Shown here piece after piece: positions 1-8,773 of a stretch of 64,000 nucleotides of DNA (its first letter is position 1; every line of letters begins with the position of its first letter). The notes under the pieces are model-generated. The model saw only the letters and a list, made by a program, of their open reading frames with translations, was not told the origin of the DNA and did not search any database. Made by a program: the position numbers and the translations under genes. This stretch comes from Dechloromonas sp. (GTDB lineage Bacteria > Pseudomonadota > Gammaproteobacteria > Burkholderiales > Rhodocyclaceae): the NCBI GenBank assembly GCA_028689015.1, contig JAQTXC010000003.1:37694-101693 (forward strand), in the 5' to 3' direction.

Positions 1-2294
1 TTCTGCACCTGATTGTGCACAAAGAATTCCTGGATATCGCCCATCATCTTCAAGGCAAATTCAGTACTGAAGATGCAGGTGTTCTGGCCCTGGTCTTCCT
101 TCAGGATGTCGGCCTGCACCGTGCCGCGCACGGTCGACAGCGTCCATTCGCGGATTTTCTCGGCTTCGTCTTCGGTCGGCTGGCGACCGTTGTCGGCCTG
201 GAACTTGGCCAGTTGCTGGTCGATGGCGGTGTTGAAGAAACAGGCGAGGATGATCGGTGCCGGGCCGTTGATGGTCATCGAAACCGACGTAGTCGGGCAG
301 ACTAGATCGAAACCGTCGTACAGCACCTTCATGTCGTCGAGCGTGGCAATCGACACACCAGAATTGCCGATCTTGCCGTAGATATCCGGGCGCTCGTCGG
401 GGTCGCAGCCATACAGCGTCACCGAGTCGAAAGCCGTCGACAGGCGGTGTGCCGGCATGCCTTCGGAAACGCGCTTGAAGCGGCGGTTGGTGCGGAAAGC
501 GTCGCCTTCGCCGGCGAACATCCGGGTCGGGTCCTCGCCCTCGCGCTTGAAGGCGAAGACGCCGGCGGTGTAGGGGAAGGAGCCGGGAACGTTTTCCTTC
601 ATCAGGAAGCGCAGGATCTCGCCGTCATCGGTGAAGGTCGGCAGGATCACCTTGCGGATCTTCGTGCCGGACAGCGACTGGCTGGTCAGCTGGGTACGGA
701 TTTCCTTGTCGCGGATCTTCACGACGTATTCGTCGCCGCTGTAGGCTTCGACAGTCTGCGGCCACATGTCGAGCAGCTTCTTCGCCTTCGGGTCCTGCTG
801 GCTGTCCTTGAGCGCGGCCATTTCGTCAAAATCTGCGGTCGACTTGTCGCAGGCGGCAAAAATCCCCTTCGAAATGCGCAGCGACTGCCGCTCGCGGGCG
901 ACTTTCACCTGCTCGGCGGTGTGGGCGTGATAGCCCCGCACGGTGTCGGCGATTTCAGCCAGATAACGCACGCGCTGTGCCGGCACGATGGCGCGCTGAC
1001 TGGAAGACTGTTTGACCGTGACGATGGGCAGTTTGCCCGGCTTGAGGGACAAGCCCTTTTCGCTGAGCACCGGCACCAGCGCCTGATACAGCGCAGTCAC
1101 GCCGTCATCGTTGAAGCGGGCGGCCTGGGTGCCGAACACCGGCATCTCGTCGGTCGGCGTGGCGAAGGCTTCGCGATTGCGCTGGTATTGCTTGCGCACG
1201 TCGCGCAATGCGTCCTCGGCGCCCTTGCGGTCGAACTTGTTGATGGCCACGAAGTCGGCGAAGTCGAGCATGTCGATCTTTTCCAGCTGCGAGGCAGCAC
1301 CGAACTCCGGCGTCATCACGTACAGCGACAGATCAACAAAGGGCACGATGGCCGCGTTGCCTTGACCGATGCCGGAGGTTTCAACGATGACCAGATCGAA
1401 GCCGGCCAGCTTGCAGGCGGCGATGACCTCGGGCAGCGCGACCGAGATTTCAGAACCGGTATCGCGGGTCGCCAGCGAGCGCATGAAGATGTTCGGATGT
1501 TCGATGGCATTCATGCGGATGCGATCGCCCAACAAGGCGCCGCCGGTACGCTTGCGTGACGGGTCGATGGATATCAGGCCGATCTTGACCGTATCGCCCT
1601 GATCGAGACGGAAGCGGCGGACGATTTCGTCCGTCAGCGACGACTTGCCGGCGCCCCCCGTGCCGGTAATACCCAGCACCGGCGTTGCCAGCGCCGCGGC
1701 CGCCTTGAGCAGCGGCGCCTTGAGCGCCGGGGCTTCACCGTTTTCAAGCAGGGTAATCAGCCGTGACAGCAGTCGCTTGTCCCCCGCCTGCAAACCGGCC
1801 AGCGCCTGTTCCGCCGTCGGCACGCCCGCTTCGGCAAGGTCGAAATCCGATTTCTCGACGACTTCGTTGATCATGCCCTGCAGACCCATGTGCACGCCGT
1901 CTTCCGGTGCATAGATGCGGGTCACGCCGTAGTCGTGCAGTTCGCGGATTTCCGACGGCACGATCACGCCACCGCCACCGCCAAAGACCTTGATGTTGGC
2001 GCCGCCATTGGCCTTGAGCAGATCGATCATGTACTTGAAGAACTCGACGTGGCCGCCCTGATACGAAGTGATGCAGATGCCCTGCACGTCTTCCTGCAGC
2101 GCCGCATTGACGATTTCCTGCACCGAACGGTTATGGCCGAGGTGGATCACCTCCGAACCGGTCGATTGCAGAATCCGCCGCATGATGTTGATCGAGGCGT
2201 CATGGCCGTCGAAGAGCGAGGCCGCGGTCACGAAACGCACCTTGTTCTTCGGCTTGTAGGGGACAAGTTTCTTGGCTACTGAAAGATCGGTCAT
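1..2294 (-). CDS. icmF: Fused isobutyryl-CoA mutase IcmF (partial, C-terminus beyond left edge)
   Basis: Reading the minus strand from ATG at 2294 gives an open frame to the window edge, about 764 residues of a family that is usually near 1,090. It interconverts isobutyryl-CoA and n-butyryl-CoA with adenosylcobalamin and carries its own GTPase chaperone. The N-terminal B12 domain begins TAASLFDGHDASINIMRR. A G-domain with Walker A GTGGAGKSS follows, then the start of the mutase barrel (FPYTAGVFAFKREGEDP, RLSTAFDSVTLYG). By eye, the residue aligned with substrate-contacting Tyr89 of methylmalonyl-CoA mutase is Phe (GVFAFKR), which favours isobutyryl-CoA over the pivalyl-CoA variant. It is divergent from an AraC-type regulator that may control it. 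Confidence 0.93.
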   Translation of the reverse strand, partial: MTDLSVAKKLVPYKPKNKVRFVTAASLFDGHDASINIMRRILQSTGSEVIHLGHNRSVQEIVNAALQEDVQGICITSYQGGHVEFFKYMIDLLKANGGANIKVFGGGGGVIVPSEIRELHDYGVTRIYAPEDGVHMGLQGMINEVVEKSDFDLAEAGVPTAEQALAGLQAGDKRLLSRLITLLENGEAPALKAPLLKAAAALATPVLGITGTGGAGKSSLTDEIVRRFRLDQGDTVKIGLISIDPSRKRTGGALLGDRIRMNAIEHPNIFMRSLATRDTGSEISVALPEVIAACKLAGFDLVIVETSGIGQGNAAIVPFVDLSLYVMTPEFGAASQLEKIDMLDFADFVAINKFDRKGAEDALRDVRKQYQRNREAFATPTDEMPVFGTQAARFNDDGVTALYQALVPVLSEKGLSLKPGKLPIVTVKQSSSQRAIVPAQRVRYLAEIADTVRGYHAHTAEQVKVARERQSLRISKGIFAACDKSTADFDEMAALKDSQQDPKAKKLLDMWPQTVEAYSGDEYVVKIRDKEIRTQLTSQSLSGTKIRKVILPTFTDDGEILRFLMKENVPGSFPYTAGVFAFKREGEDPTRMFAGEGDAFRTNRRFKRVSEGMPAHRLSTAFDSVTLYGCDPDERPDIYGKIGNSGVSIATLDDMKVLYDGFDLVCPTTSVSMTINGPAPIILACFFNTAIDQQLAKFQADNGRQPTEDEAEKIREWTLSTVRGTVQADILKEDQGQNTCIFSTEFALKMMGDIQEFFVHNQVQ

Positions 2295-2486
2295 GGCCGG
2301 CGCCTCTTGCTAGATTCGAATGGATCGTCATCCTATGCCGCCCTGCAGCCGGCGCCATTGCCGGGCATGCCGACAATCATGCAAATTCCGCCAAAATGCT
2401 ATGCTGTTGCGGTCAACCTTCAATTCGAGAAAATATTGCAGCGCAACAAGGAATACGCCCAGCGACGCAGCAAATCCACGGTCGCC

Positions 2487-3521
2487 ATGGGTTTCGTGAC
2501 CGGCATGCTGGCTGGAATGTCCCGCAACGGTGTGGACACTTCGCCTTTGCTGGTCGAGGCCGGCATTGATATTGCAGACTCCGCCACCCGCATCGGGATT
2601 GACCATTACGCCAATCTATACAACCGGATCAACCGGATGCTGGACGATGAGGCCTTCGGGCTGTTTTCGCAGCCCATGCGCTGCGGCAGTTTCGAATTCC
2701 TCTGCCGTGCCTGCATCAGCGCCCCGACCCTGGCCGAAGCCCTGCAGCGGGCCAGTCGCTTCCTGCGCATCGTGCTGCCCGATCTCGGGATCAGCATCCG
2801 CCGTCAGCGCAACCAGGCCGAACTGCTGATTGTCGAACGCCGCTCCCTGGCCGCCCGGGTGGACGACCCCGGTCGCGTCTTCGCCTTCGAATGGCTGCTC
2901 CGACTGCTGCATGGCCTGGCCTGCTGGCTGGCCGGCCGGGGCCTGGCGCTGGACAGCGTGATTTTTCCCTTCCCGCGGCCAGGCCATGCCGACGACTACC
3001 CGCTGATCTTTACCGAGGATTCCCGCTTTGCCCCAACCGTTCCCGGCGGCAACGCAACGCTGGTCGCCAGCTTCAAGGCCAACCTGCTCGACCTCCCCAT
3101 CCGCCGGGACGAAGCCGCCCTGGCCAGTTTTCTCGAGGGAGCCCCCGGCAAGATCACCACCCTCTATCGGCGGGATCGGGAAATGGTCATTCGGGTACGC
3201 GACCTGCTGCGGGTCGCCCTGCCAGGAACCCTGACCCTGGACGAAATCGCCGAGCGACTTTTCCTGTCCTCGCGGACACTGCACCGGCGGCTGGAAGATG
3301 AAGGATCGAGCTTCCGCGCCATCAAGGATGCCCTGCGCCGGGACATGGCACTGGCCCGGCTGGCCAAGACCGACGACCCCATCGCCCAGGTAGCCACCGA
3401 CCTCGGCTATGCCGACACCTCGGCCTTTTATCGCGCGTTCGTGGACTGGACGGGGATGGCGCCGTTGCATTACCGTCGCAGGATATCGGGCGATGCAGGC
3501 AGCAGTAACGCCAGCCACTAG
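2487..3521 (+). CDS. AraC-family transcriptional regulator with arabinose-binding-like N-terminal domain
   Basis: Predicted cytoplasmic DNA-binding regulator. The first ~200 residues match the Arabinose_bd type domain (VTGMLAGMSRNGVDTSPLLVEAGID at the start) and the last ~100 form the AraC double helix-turn-helix (LTLDEIAERLFLSSRTLHRR; QVATDLGYADTSAFYRAF). The frame is open back to a TTG at 2307, only 13 bases from the icmF start. I prefer ATG 2487 because it gives 344 residues, the usual family length, and leaves about 190 bases for divergent promoters. ATG 2367 and ATG 2379 remain possible, and none of these starts has a clear ribosome site. Position suggests control of icmF or short-chain acyl-CoA metabolism, which is inference only. 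Confidence 0.82.
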   Translation: MGFVTGMLAGMSRNGVDTSPLLVEAGIDIADSATRIGIDHYANLYNRINRMLDDEAFGLFSQPMRCGSFEFLCRACISAPTLAEALQRASRFLRIVLPDLGISIRRQRNQAELLIVERRSLAARVDDPGRVFAFEWLLRLLHGLACWLAGRGLALDSVIFPFPRPGHADDYPLIFTEDSRFAPTVPGGNATLVASFKANLLDLPIRRDEAALASFLEGAPGKITTLYRRDREMVIRVRDLLRVALPGTLTLDEIAERLFLSSRTLHRRLEDEGSSFRAIKDALRRDMALARLAKTDDPIAQVATDLGYADTSAFYRAFVDWTGMAPLHYRRRISGDAGSSNASH

Positions 3522-3557
3522 GCGGATCCCGAAACCAACCATCGCAGGGAGCAGGGC

Positions 3558-4400
3558 ATGGACAAGCAGCAGGCATTTGCCTCGATGGCCGAGGATATCC
3601 GCAAGGGTGAGTTAGCCTTCCCCACCCATGTTCGGGTCTCCATGCGCTTGCGGGATGCACTCGCCGATCCGGATTGCCACGTCGAAACGGCCACCCGACT
3701 GGTTCAGGCCGAACCCGTGCTGGCCGCTCGCATCGTGGCCATGGCCAACAGCGTCGCCTACAACCCCTACGGCCGCGAAATCAGCGATCTGCGGACGGCA
3801 GTCACGCGGCTCGGTTTTTCCACCGTACGCACGCTGGCCATGGCCCTGGTCACGCGCCAGATGGCCGGCAACGCCCTGCCGGCTGCCAGCCAGGAAACGG
3901 CACGCCAGCTCTGGGAACATACGGCCCATGTCGCAGCCCTGGCCCGGGTCATCGCCCGGCGGGTCACCCGGGTCGACCCCGAAGCTGCCCTGTTCGCCGG
4001 CATCATCCATGAAGTCAGCGGCTTCTTCCTGCTTTCCCAGGCCGCCGACTATCCCGGTCTGGTCGACGGTGATTTCTCGCTATGGATGACCGAGGGCGAG
4101 CAACAACTGGGCAGGCCGCTGCTTGCGGCACTGGGCATTCCGCACAACATCCGGGAAGCGGTCGAATGCTATTGGGAAGGCTTTCTCGGGATGCCACCGG
4201 TCGGCCTGGGCAACACCCTGCTGCTGGCAGAAGAACTGGCCCCGGTGCCATCGCCACTGCACCAGACCGGCGAATCGATCGTCGCCTCCGGCATGTCTCC
4301 CGAGATCAACATGCTGATCGGTGAAAGCATGCTGTCGGAAATACTTGAAGAGTCACGGGAAGAGGTGGAATCCCTGCGTGAGGCACTGCAATTCAAATAA
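3558..4400 (+). CDS. HDOD domain protein
   Basis: 280 residues, almost entirely one HDOD domain, an HD-related fold that lacks the full metal-phosphodiesterase site and usually acts as a signalling output or scaffold. Typical features are the N-terminal helix FPTHVRVSMRLRDAL, the segment ARIVAMANSVAYNP, and ARVIARR...ALFAGIIHEVSGFFLL in the middle. No receiver or other domain is attached. A good ribosome site (GGGAGCAGGGC) precedes ATG 3558. It lies 36 bases after the AraC gene and 132 bases before a chemosensory operon that has its own promoter, so it may belong functionally to that operon, as HDOD proteins often sit beside chemotaxis genes. Exact role unknown. Confidence 0.85.
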   Translation: MDKQQAFASMAEDIRKGELAFPTHVRVSMRLRDALADPDCHVETATRLVQAEPVLAARIVAMANSVAYNPYGREISDLRTAVTRLGFSTVRTLAMALVTRQMAGNALPAASQETARQLWEHTAHVAALARVIARRVTRVDPEAALFAGIIHEVSGFFLLSQAADYPGLVDGDFSLWMTEGEQQLGRPLLAALGIPHNIREAVECYWEGFLGMPPVGLGNTLLLAEELAPVPSPLHQTGESIVASGMSPEINMLIGESMLSEILEESREEVESLREALQFK

Positions 4401-4444
4401 ACGCCATGCCGTAAAGCATTAACCCATGGTGAAAATCAGATTAA

Positions 4445-4473
4445 TTGAGAGAGTTGGCCACTGTTTGTACTAT
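4445..4473 (+). promoter_or_regulatory. Sigma-70-like promoter of the chemosensory operon
   Basis: TTGAGA at 4445-4450 and TACTAT at 4468-4473 are separated by 17 bases. The expected start near 4480 leaves a leader of about 50 bases before the cheY-like gene. The region 4401-4532 is visibly AT-richer than its surroundings and holds no gene. Confidence 0.6.
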
Positions 4474-4532
4474 AGTTTGGCTGTTTTTCTTGCATCAAAA
4501 CCAACCTTTTTGAACTTGAAATCGAACAAAAA

Positions 4533-4898
4533 ATGAAAACGATATTTCTGGTTGATGATTCCGCCACCATCCTTTTGAGCATTTCAAACATCCTGGGCAA
4601 GGCCGGCTATGCCACTGAAAAGGCCGCCAGCGGAGAAGAAGCCCTCAGGAAATTCCAGTCTGGCGTCAAGGTCGACCTGCTGATCACCGATCTGAACATG
4701 CCCGGCATCAACGGCATCGAATTGATTAAGGAGGTCCGCAAGCTGCCGACCTACAAATTCATGCCCATCCTTTTTCTGACCACCGAGTCACAACAGTCCC
4801 GCAAGATGGAAGCCAAGGCGGCCGGCGCATCGGGCTGGATCGTCAAACCGGCTACCGCCGATGATCTGCTGAACACCATCAAGCTCGTCCTGCGCTAG
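4533..4898 (+). CDS. CheY-like single-domain response regulator
   Basis: 121 residues, one receiver domain and nothing else. Acidic pair D8-D9, phospho-acceptor D53 ([13 protein letters not shown]), switch Thr in LFLTTES and conserved Lys in WIVKPAT are all present. It is the first gene of the chemosensory operon and ends 8 bases before the MCP gene, so it is the most likely phosphorylation target of the CheA encoded downstream. Whether it acts on a flagellar motor, on type IV pili or on another output cannot be told from sequence. Confidence 0.93.
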   Translation: MKTIFLVDDSATILLSISNILGKAGYATEKAASGEEALRKFQSGVKVDLLITDLNMPGINGIELIKEVRKLPTYKFMPILFLTTESQQSRKMEAKAAGASGWIVKPATADDLLNTIKLVLR

Positions 4899-4906
4899 GA
4901 GTCACC

Positions 4907-6184
4907 ATGCCAGTGAGCCAACTGCTCCAGCGGACCCTTATCGTCACCACGCTCATTGCCATTGCCGCTTTTTTCACGGTGCTGATGCTGAATGACTGGT
5001 TTCACAACACCTTTCTGCCGCATGCCAACATCCAAGAGCCTTTTGGCGATGCCGTCGGTACGGTCATTGTCATTTTCGTCGTCTATATCGCCCATCGCAT
5101 GCTGTCCATAGCCTTTTTCAAGGACATGATGTACGGCCTGGCCAGACAGCAACAACAGGTCTTTAGCAAGGTGAGCGATGTCGAAAATGTGGGCGACGAA
5201 GTCGCCCGGGAACTGGGCCAGGTCCGCAATTTCAACAATGTGCTCACGGGGCAACTCAACTCGATTGTCGGCTCTACCGAACAAGCCGCCTACGACATCA
5301 CCGATCGCCTGCAGGCAATCGATGCCGTCGTCACCCGCCTGGATAATTTCGTTGCCAAGGTCTCCCTGGACTCGTCGGCCATTGCCGCCACCTCCCAAAA
5401 AGACATCGACAGCAACAAGGCGCTGATTGCCCGGATGGACCAGTATGTGAAGCGCCGGATTGACGAAGCACTCCATGACCAGGCGCGCATCGAACAAGTG
5501 GTCAAGGAAGCACAGGATCTGGGCACGCTGGTCCGCCTGATCCGGGACATTTCCGGGCAAACCAACCTGCTGGCCCTGAATGCCACCATTGAGGCAGCCC
5601 GGGCGGGCGAAGCAGGGCGCGGCTTTGCGGTGGTCGCTGACGAAGTTCGCAAACTGTCTACCGAAACCGATGTCGCCGTCGGAAAAATCAACGACGGCAT
5701 CAATCAGGTCGCCAATTCGATCAGACAGCAATTTCAGGACAAGCTCGAATCCAGCAACGTGGATGCCGAGCGGGCTGCGCTTAAAGAGTTTTCGACCCAG
5801 CTTTCCAAACTCGGGGCCGGTTACGAAAGCTTGCTTGAACACGACATCAGGGTACTGAACACCGTCACCGAAGCCAGCCGGGACTTGGGACAGATGTTCA
5901 TGGAAGTACTGGCCAGCGTCCAGTTCCAGGACATCACCCGGCAACAGATTGAACAGGTGACAAAAGCACTTGAACAACTGAGCACGCATGCCGAAACCCT
6001 GTCTGCCCGCATCACCTCGTCGGAGCAGGAGGGCTTCACATTTACGCCGCTCGCCCAGCATCTTGATCAACTGTACGGCAACTATGTGATGGACACGCAG
6101 CGAGCCACGCACCAGCAGGTGCTGCATCAGGCCGGCAAGCAATCTCCAGCCGCTGGCGGCGGTAGCAAGATCGAACTGTTCTGA
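4907..6184 (+). CDS. Short membrane MCP-like receptor with CheZ-like motif
   Basis: 425 residues. Two hydrophobic segments (about 10-28 and 50-68) are separated by only ~20 residues, so there is no real periplasmic sensor domain. The MCP signalling hairpin is clear at about 209-250 ([20 protein letters not shown]). The C-terminal helical part contains FQDITRQQ, with D342 and Q346 spaced like the catalytic Asp and Gln of the CheZ phosphatase. The protein ends in KIELF. Ribosome site AGGAGTCACC precedes ATG 4907. It is co-transcribed with cheY, STAS and cheA. A receptor for an intracellular signal, or a CheY-P phosphatase/sink, are both possible. Confidence 0.88.
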   Translation: MPVSQLLQRTLIVTTLIAIAAFFTVLMLNDWFHNTFLPHANIQEPFGDAVGTVIVIFVVYIAHRMLSIAFFKDMMYGLARQQQQVFSKVSDVENVGDEVARELGQVRNFNNVLTGQLNSIVGSTEQAAYDITDRLQAIDAVVTRLDNFVAKVSLDSSAIAATSQKDIDSNKALIARMDQYVKRRIDEALHDQARIEQVVKEAQDLGTLVRLIRDISGQTNLLALNATIEAARAGEAGRGFAVVADEVRKLSTETDVAVGKINDGINQVANSIRQQFQDKLESSNVDAERAALKEFSTQLSKLGAGYESLLEHDIRVLNTVTEASRDLGQMFMEVLASVQFQDITRQQIEQVTKALEQLSTHAETLSARITSSEQEGFTFTPLAQHLDQLYGNYVMDTQRATHQQVLHQAGKQSPAAGGGSKIELF

Positions 6185-6194
6185 GGACTCCCCC

Positions 6195-6500
6195 ATGTCG
6201 GCAGCGAAACGTCTCGTCCTGAAGGACGACCTGACCATCTACCATGCCCTCGACCAGAAACACATGCTGATCGATAGCCTGGCCGGCACGCCCAGCCTGG
6301 AACTGGATCTATCACAGGTGACCGAGATCGACACCGCCGGACTGCAACTGCTGATCCTCGTCAAGCGCGAAGCCGCCCGGCACGGCAAGGAGCTGGCCAT
6401 CGTGGCGCATAGCCCGGCCGTACGCCAGACCCTCGATTTCTGCAATCTGGCCACCTACTTTGGCGACCCGGTACTCATCACCGCTCACGAACAAGGCTGA
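6195..6500 (+). CDS. STAS domain protein
   Basis: 101 residues, one STAS (anti-sigma-factor-antagonist type) domain with the core LDLSQVTEIDTAGLQLLILV. The position phosphorylated as Ser in SpoIIAA is Thr here (DTAG), as also seen in MlaB-like STAS proteins, so phosphorylation control is uncertain. It sits between the short MCP and cheA with gaps of 10 and 5 bases. A STAS protein at this place may act as an adaptor within the chemosensory array; no binding partner can be read from the sequence. Confidence 0.88.
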   Translation: MSAAKRLVLKDDLTIYHALDQKHMLIDSLAGTPSLELDLSQVTEIDTAGLQLLILVKREAARHGKELAIVAHSPAVRQTLDFCNLATYFGDPVLITAHEQG

Positions 6501-6505
6501 CGACC

Positions 6506-8716
6506 ATGGATGAACTGACCAGCGTTTTTATACAGGAAGGCCGCGAGCAGCTGCAGGCAATGGAAAACGGCCTGCTCGACCTGGAGCAGGACCCGGACAA
6601 CCATGACAACATCAATGGCATCTTCCGCGCCGCCCACACCATCAAGGGGGCATCCGGCGTCATCGAGTGTCACTACATCGAAAATTTCATGCATCGGGTT
6701 GAGAATGTTCTCGACCGTTTGCGTAACGGAGAAATTCATGTCTCCGGCGACCTGACCGGCCTGCTGCTGCGCTGCTGCGACCAGTTGGGGCGACTGATGG
6801 ACGTCCTGGAGGCCGGCGACCCCGAACCGTCGGCGGAAGTACAAGCTGCCGGGGAGTCGCTGCAGATCGAACTCAACACCTATACGGCACACGCTGCGCC
6901 TGTCGCCGGTGGCGCCATCGTGGAAGTGGAAACCGATGCCGCCGGCGACGTTCACTCCTCCGGCGGCGGCGTGGTCAACACCGACAGCTGGCACATTTCC
7001 GTCCGCTTTGGCCTGCACATGCTGCGCGGCGGCATGGACCCCCTGTCTTTCATCCGTTTTCTCGGTTCGCTGGGTGAAATCATTGCCCTGGAAACCGTGC
7101 CGGATGTCATGCCCCCTGCGGCCGAGATGGATCCGGAATCCTGCTACCTGGGCTTTGAGATCCGCTTGCAAACCCGTTCCAGCAAGGCCGACATCGAACG
7201 GGTCTTTGACTTCTGCCGCGACGATTGCGAACTGCGCATCTTGCCGCCGAACAGCAAGCTGCACGAATACCTCAAGCTGATTCACGACCTGCCCGAAGAC
7301 GACATGCGCCTGGGCGAAATCCTTGTCCGCGCCGGGGCGCTGACCCAGGCCGAGCTGGACGAAGGTCTCCGCGCCCAGTTGCAGGTCCGCCTGCCCGGTG
7401 CAGAGGGTGCAGCCGAAAGCACGCCGATCGGCGAGATCCTGGTCGACAAGAAGGTGGTGCACAAGGAGGTCGTCGAGGCGGCCGTGCACAAGCAGACACA
7501 ACTGTCCGAAAAGAAAGCCGTCGAAGCCCGGCTGATCCGCGTTCAGGCCGACAAGCTCGACCAACTGATCGACCTGGTCGGCGAACTGGTCATTGCCGGC
7601 GCCTCGGCCAACCTGCTGGCCCAGCGCAGCGGCCAGAGTGAGCTCGTGGAATCGACCTCCATCCTGTCGCGTCTGGTAGAAAACATCCGCGATTCGGCCC
7701 TGCAATTGCGCATGGTCCAGATCGGTGAAACCTTCACCCGTTTCAATCGCGTTGTCCGCGATGTCTCGAAGGAACTCGGCAAGGAGATCGACCTGATCAT
7801 TACCGGCGCCGACACCGAACTGGACAAATCCGTCGTTGAAAAAATTGGCGACCCCCTGATGCACCTGGTGCGCAATTGCATGGATCACGGCATCGAACCG
7901 GCCGCAGTGCGGGAAGCCCGGGGAAAATCCCGCCGCGGCACAGTTGAACTCAATGCCTACCACGACTCCGGCAGCATCGTGATCGAGGTGGTCGATGACG
8001 GCGGCGGCCTGCCGCGCGACAAGATCCTGCAAAAAGCCATCGACAAGGGGATGGTCCAACCCACCCAGACGCTGACTGATCAGGAAATCATCAACCTGAT
8101 CTGGGAGCCCGGCTTCTCAACCGCCGATCAGGTCACCAATCTATCCGGCCGCGGCGTTGGCATGGATGTAGTCAGACGTAACATTCAGAACCTGCGGGGC
8201 AGTTGCGAGGTTAACTCAACCGAGGGCGAAGGCTCCAAATTCACCATCCGCCTGCCGTTGACCCTGGCCATCATCGATGGCTTCCTGGTCGGTGTCGGCA
8301 AGGCAGCCTACGTCATCCCGCTGGACATGGTGGTCGAGTGCATCGAACTGAAATCGAACACCGCCGACCGCGATTTCCTCAACCTGCGCGGCGAAGTCCT
8401 GCCTTTTGTCCGTCTGCGTGAATTGTTCGAAATCGACGGCGAGCAACCGGCGCGCGAGAACATCGTCGTCGTCCAGCATGCCGGACAGAAAGCCGGCATC
8501 GTCGTGGATCAGCTGATGGGTGAATTCCAGACCGTCATCAAACCTCTGGGCACCATTTTCCGCCATCTGCGCGGCATTGGCGGCTCGACCATCCTGGGCA
8601 GCGGCGACGTCGCGCTGATTCTCGATGTGCAGTCCCTCATCCATCGCAAGACCCGCCAGGAGGAGCGCAGCATGCACGCCAACAGCGCCTTGCCACGGTC
8701 GACCCAGGCCAACTGA
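6506..8716 (+). CDS. cheA: Chemotaxis histidine kinase CheA with tandem MshEN-type motifs
   Basis: 736 residues. P1/Hpt has the phospho-acceptor H44 (AAHTIKGASG). A P2-like domain (about 165-255, CYLGFEIRLQT...DDCELRILPP) follows. Then come two short repeats not expected in CheA: R268-L269-G270, L273, L279, L284, L288, Q291, and P307-I308-G309, L312, V318, V323, V327, Q330. The first matches the published MshEN c-di-GMP-binding pattern at every fixed position. P3 dimerisation starts near 345, P4 has the N box (HLVRNCMDHGIE) and G boxes (VVDDGGGLP, GRGVGMDVV), and a CheW-like P5 ends the protein. It phosphorylates CheY and CheB from this operon. The c-di-GMP link is inference. Confidence 0.96.
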   Translation: MDELTSVFIQEGREQLQAMENGLLDLEQDPDNHDNINGIFRAAHTIKGASGVIECHYIENFMHRVENVLDRLRNGEIHVSGDLTGLLLRCCDQLGRLMDVLEAGDPEPSAEVQAAGESLQIELNTYTAHAAPVAGGAIVEVETDAAGDVHSSGGGVVNTDSWHISVRFGLHMLRGGMDPLSFIRFLGSLGEIIALETVPDVMPPAAEMDPESCYLGFEIRLQTRSSKADIERVFDFCRDDCELRILPPNSKLHEYLKLIHDLPEDDMRLGEILVRAGALTQAELDEGLRAQLQVRLPGAEGAAESTPIGEILVDKKVVHKEVVEAAVHKQTQLSEKKAVEARLIRVQADKLDQLIDLVGELVIAGASANLLAQRSGQSELVESTSILSRLVENIRDSALQLRMVQIGETFTRFNRVVRDVSKELGKEIDLIITGADTELDKSVVEKIGDPLMHLVRNCMDHGIEPAAVREARGKSRRGTVELNAYHDSGSIVIEVVDDGGGLPRDKILQKAIDKGMVQPTQTLTDQEIINLIWEPGFSTADQVTNLSGRGVGMDVVRRNIQNLRGSCEVNSTEGEGSKFTIRLPLTLAIIDGFLVGVGKAAYVIPLDMVVECIELKSNTADRDFLNLRGEVLPFVRLRELFEIDGEQPARENIVVVQHAGQKAGIVVDQLMGEFQTVIKPLGTIFRHLRGIGGSTILGSGDVALILDVQSLIHRKTRQEERSMHANSALPRSTQAN

Positions 8717-8773
8717 TTTTTTCTCATTTTTAAATCTCGATATCACCGCACCGAAGTTTCACAGGAGGTAAAC

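Noticed and set aside
447-1559. Plus-strand open frame of 370 codons
   Set aside because: Antisense to icmF, whose minus-strand reading is unambiguous; the long frame follows from GC-rich codon structure and shows no domain.
2295-2486. Promoters between icmF and the AraC-type gene
   Set aside because: Candidate boxes on both strands (for example TTGAAG-16-TAGCAT on the minus strand) match only 4 of 6 positions each; no clear operator repeats.
4895-6238. Minus-strand open frame of 447 codons
   Set aside because: Antisense to the short MCP; no recognisable domain or ribosome site.
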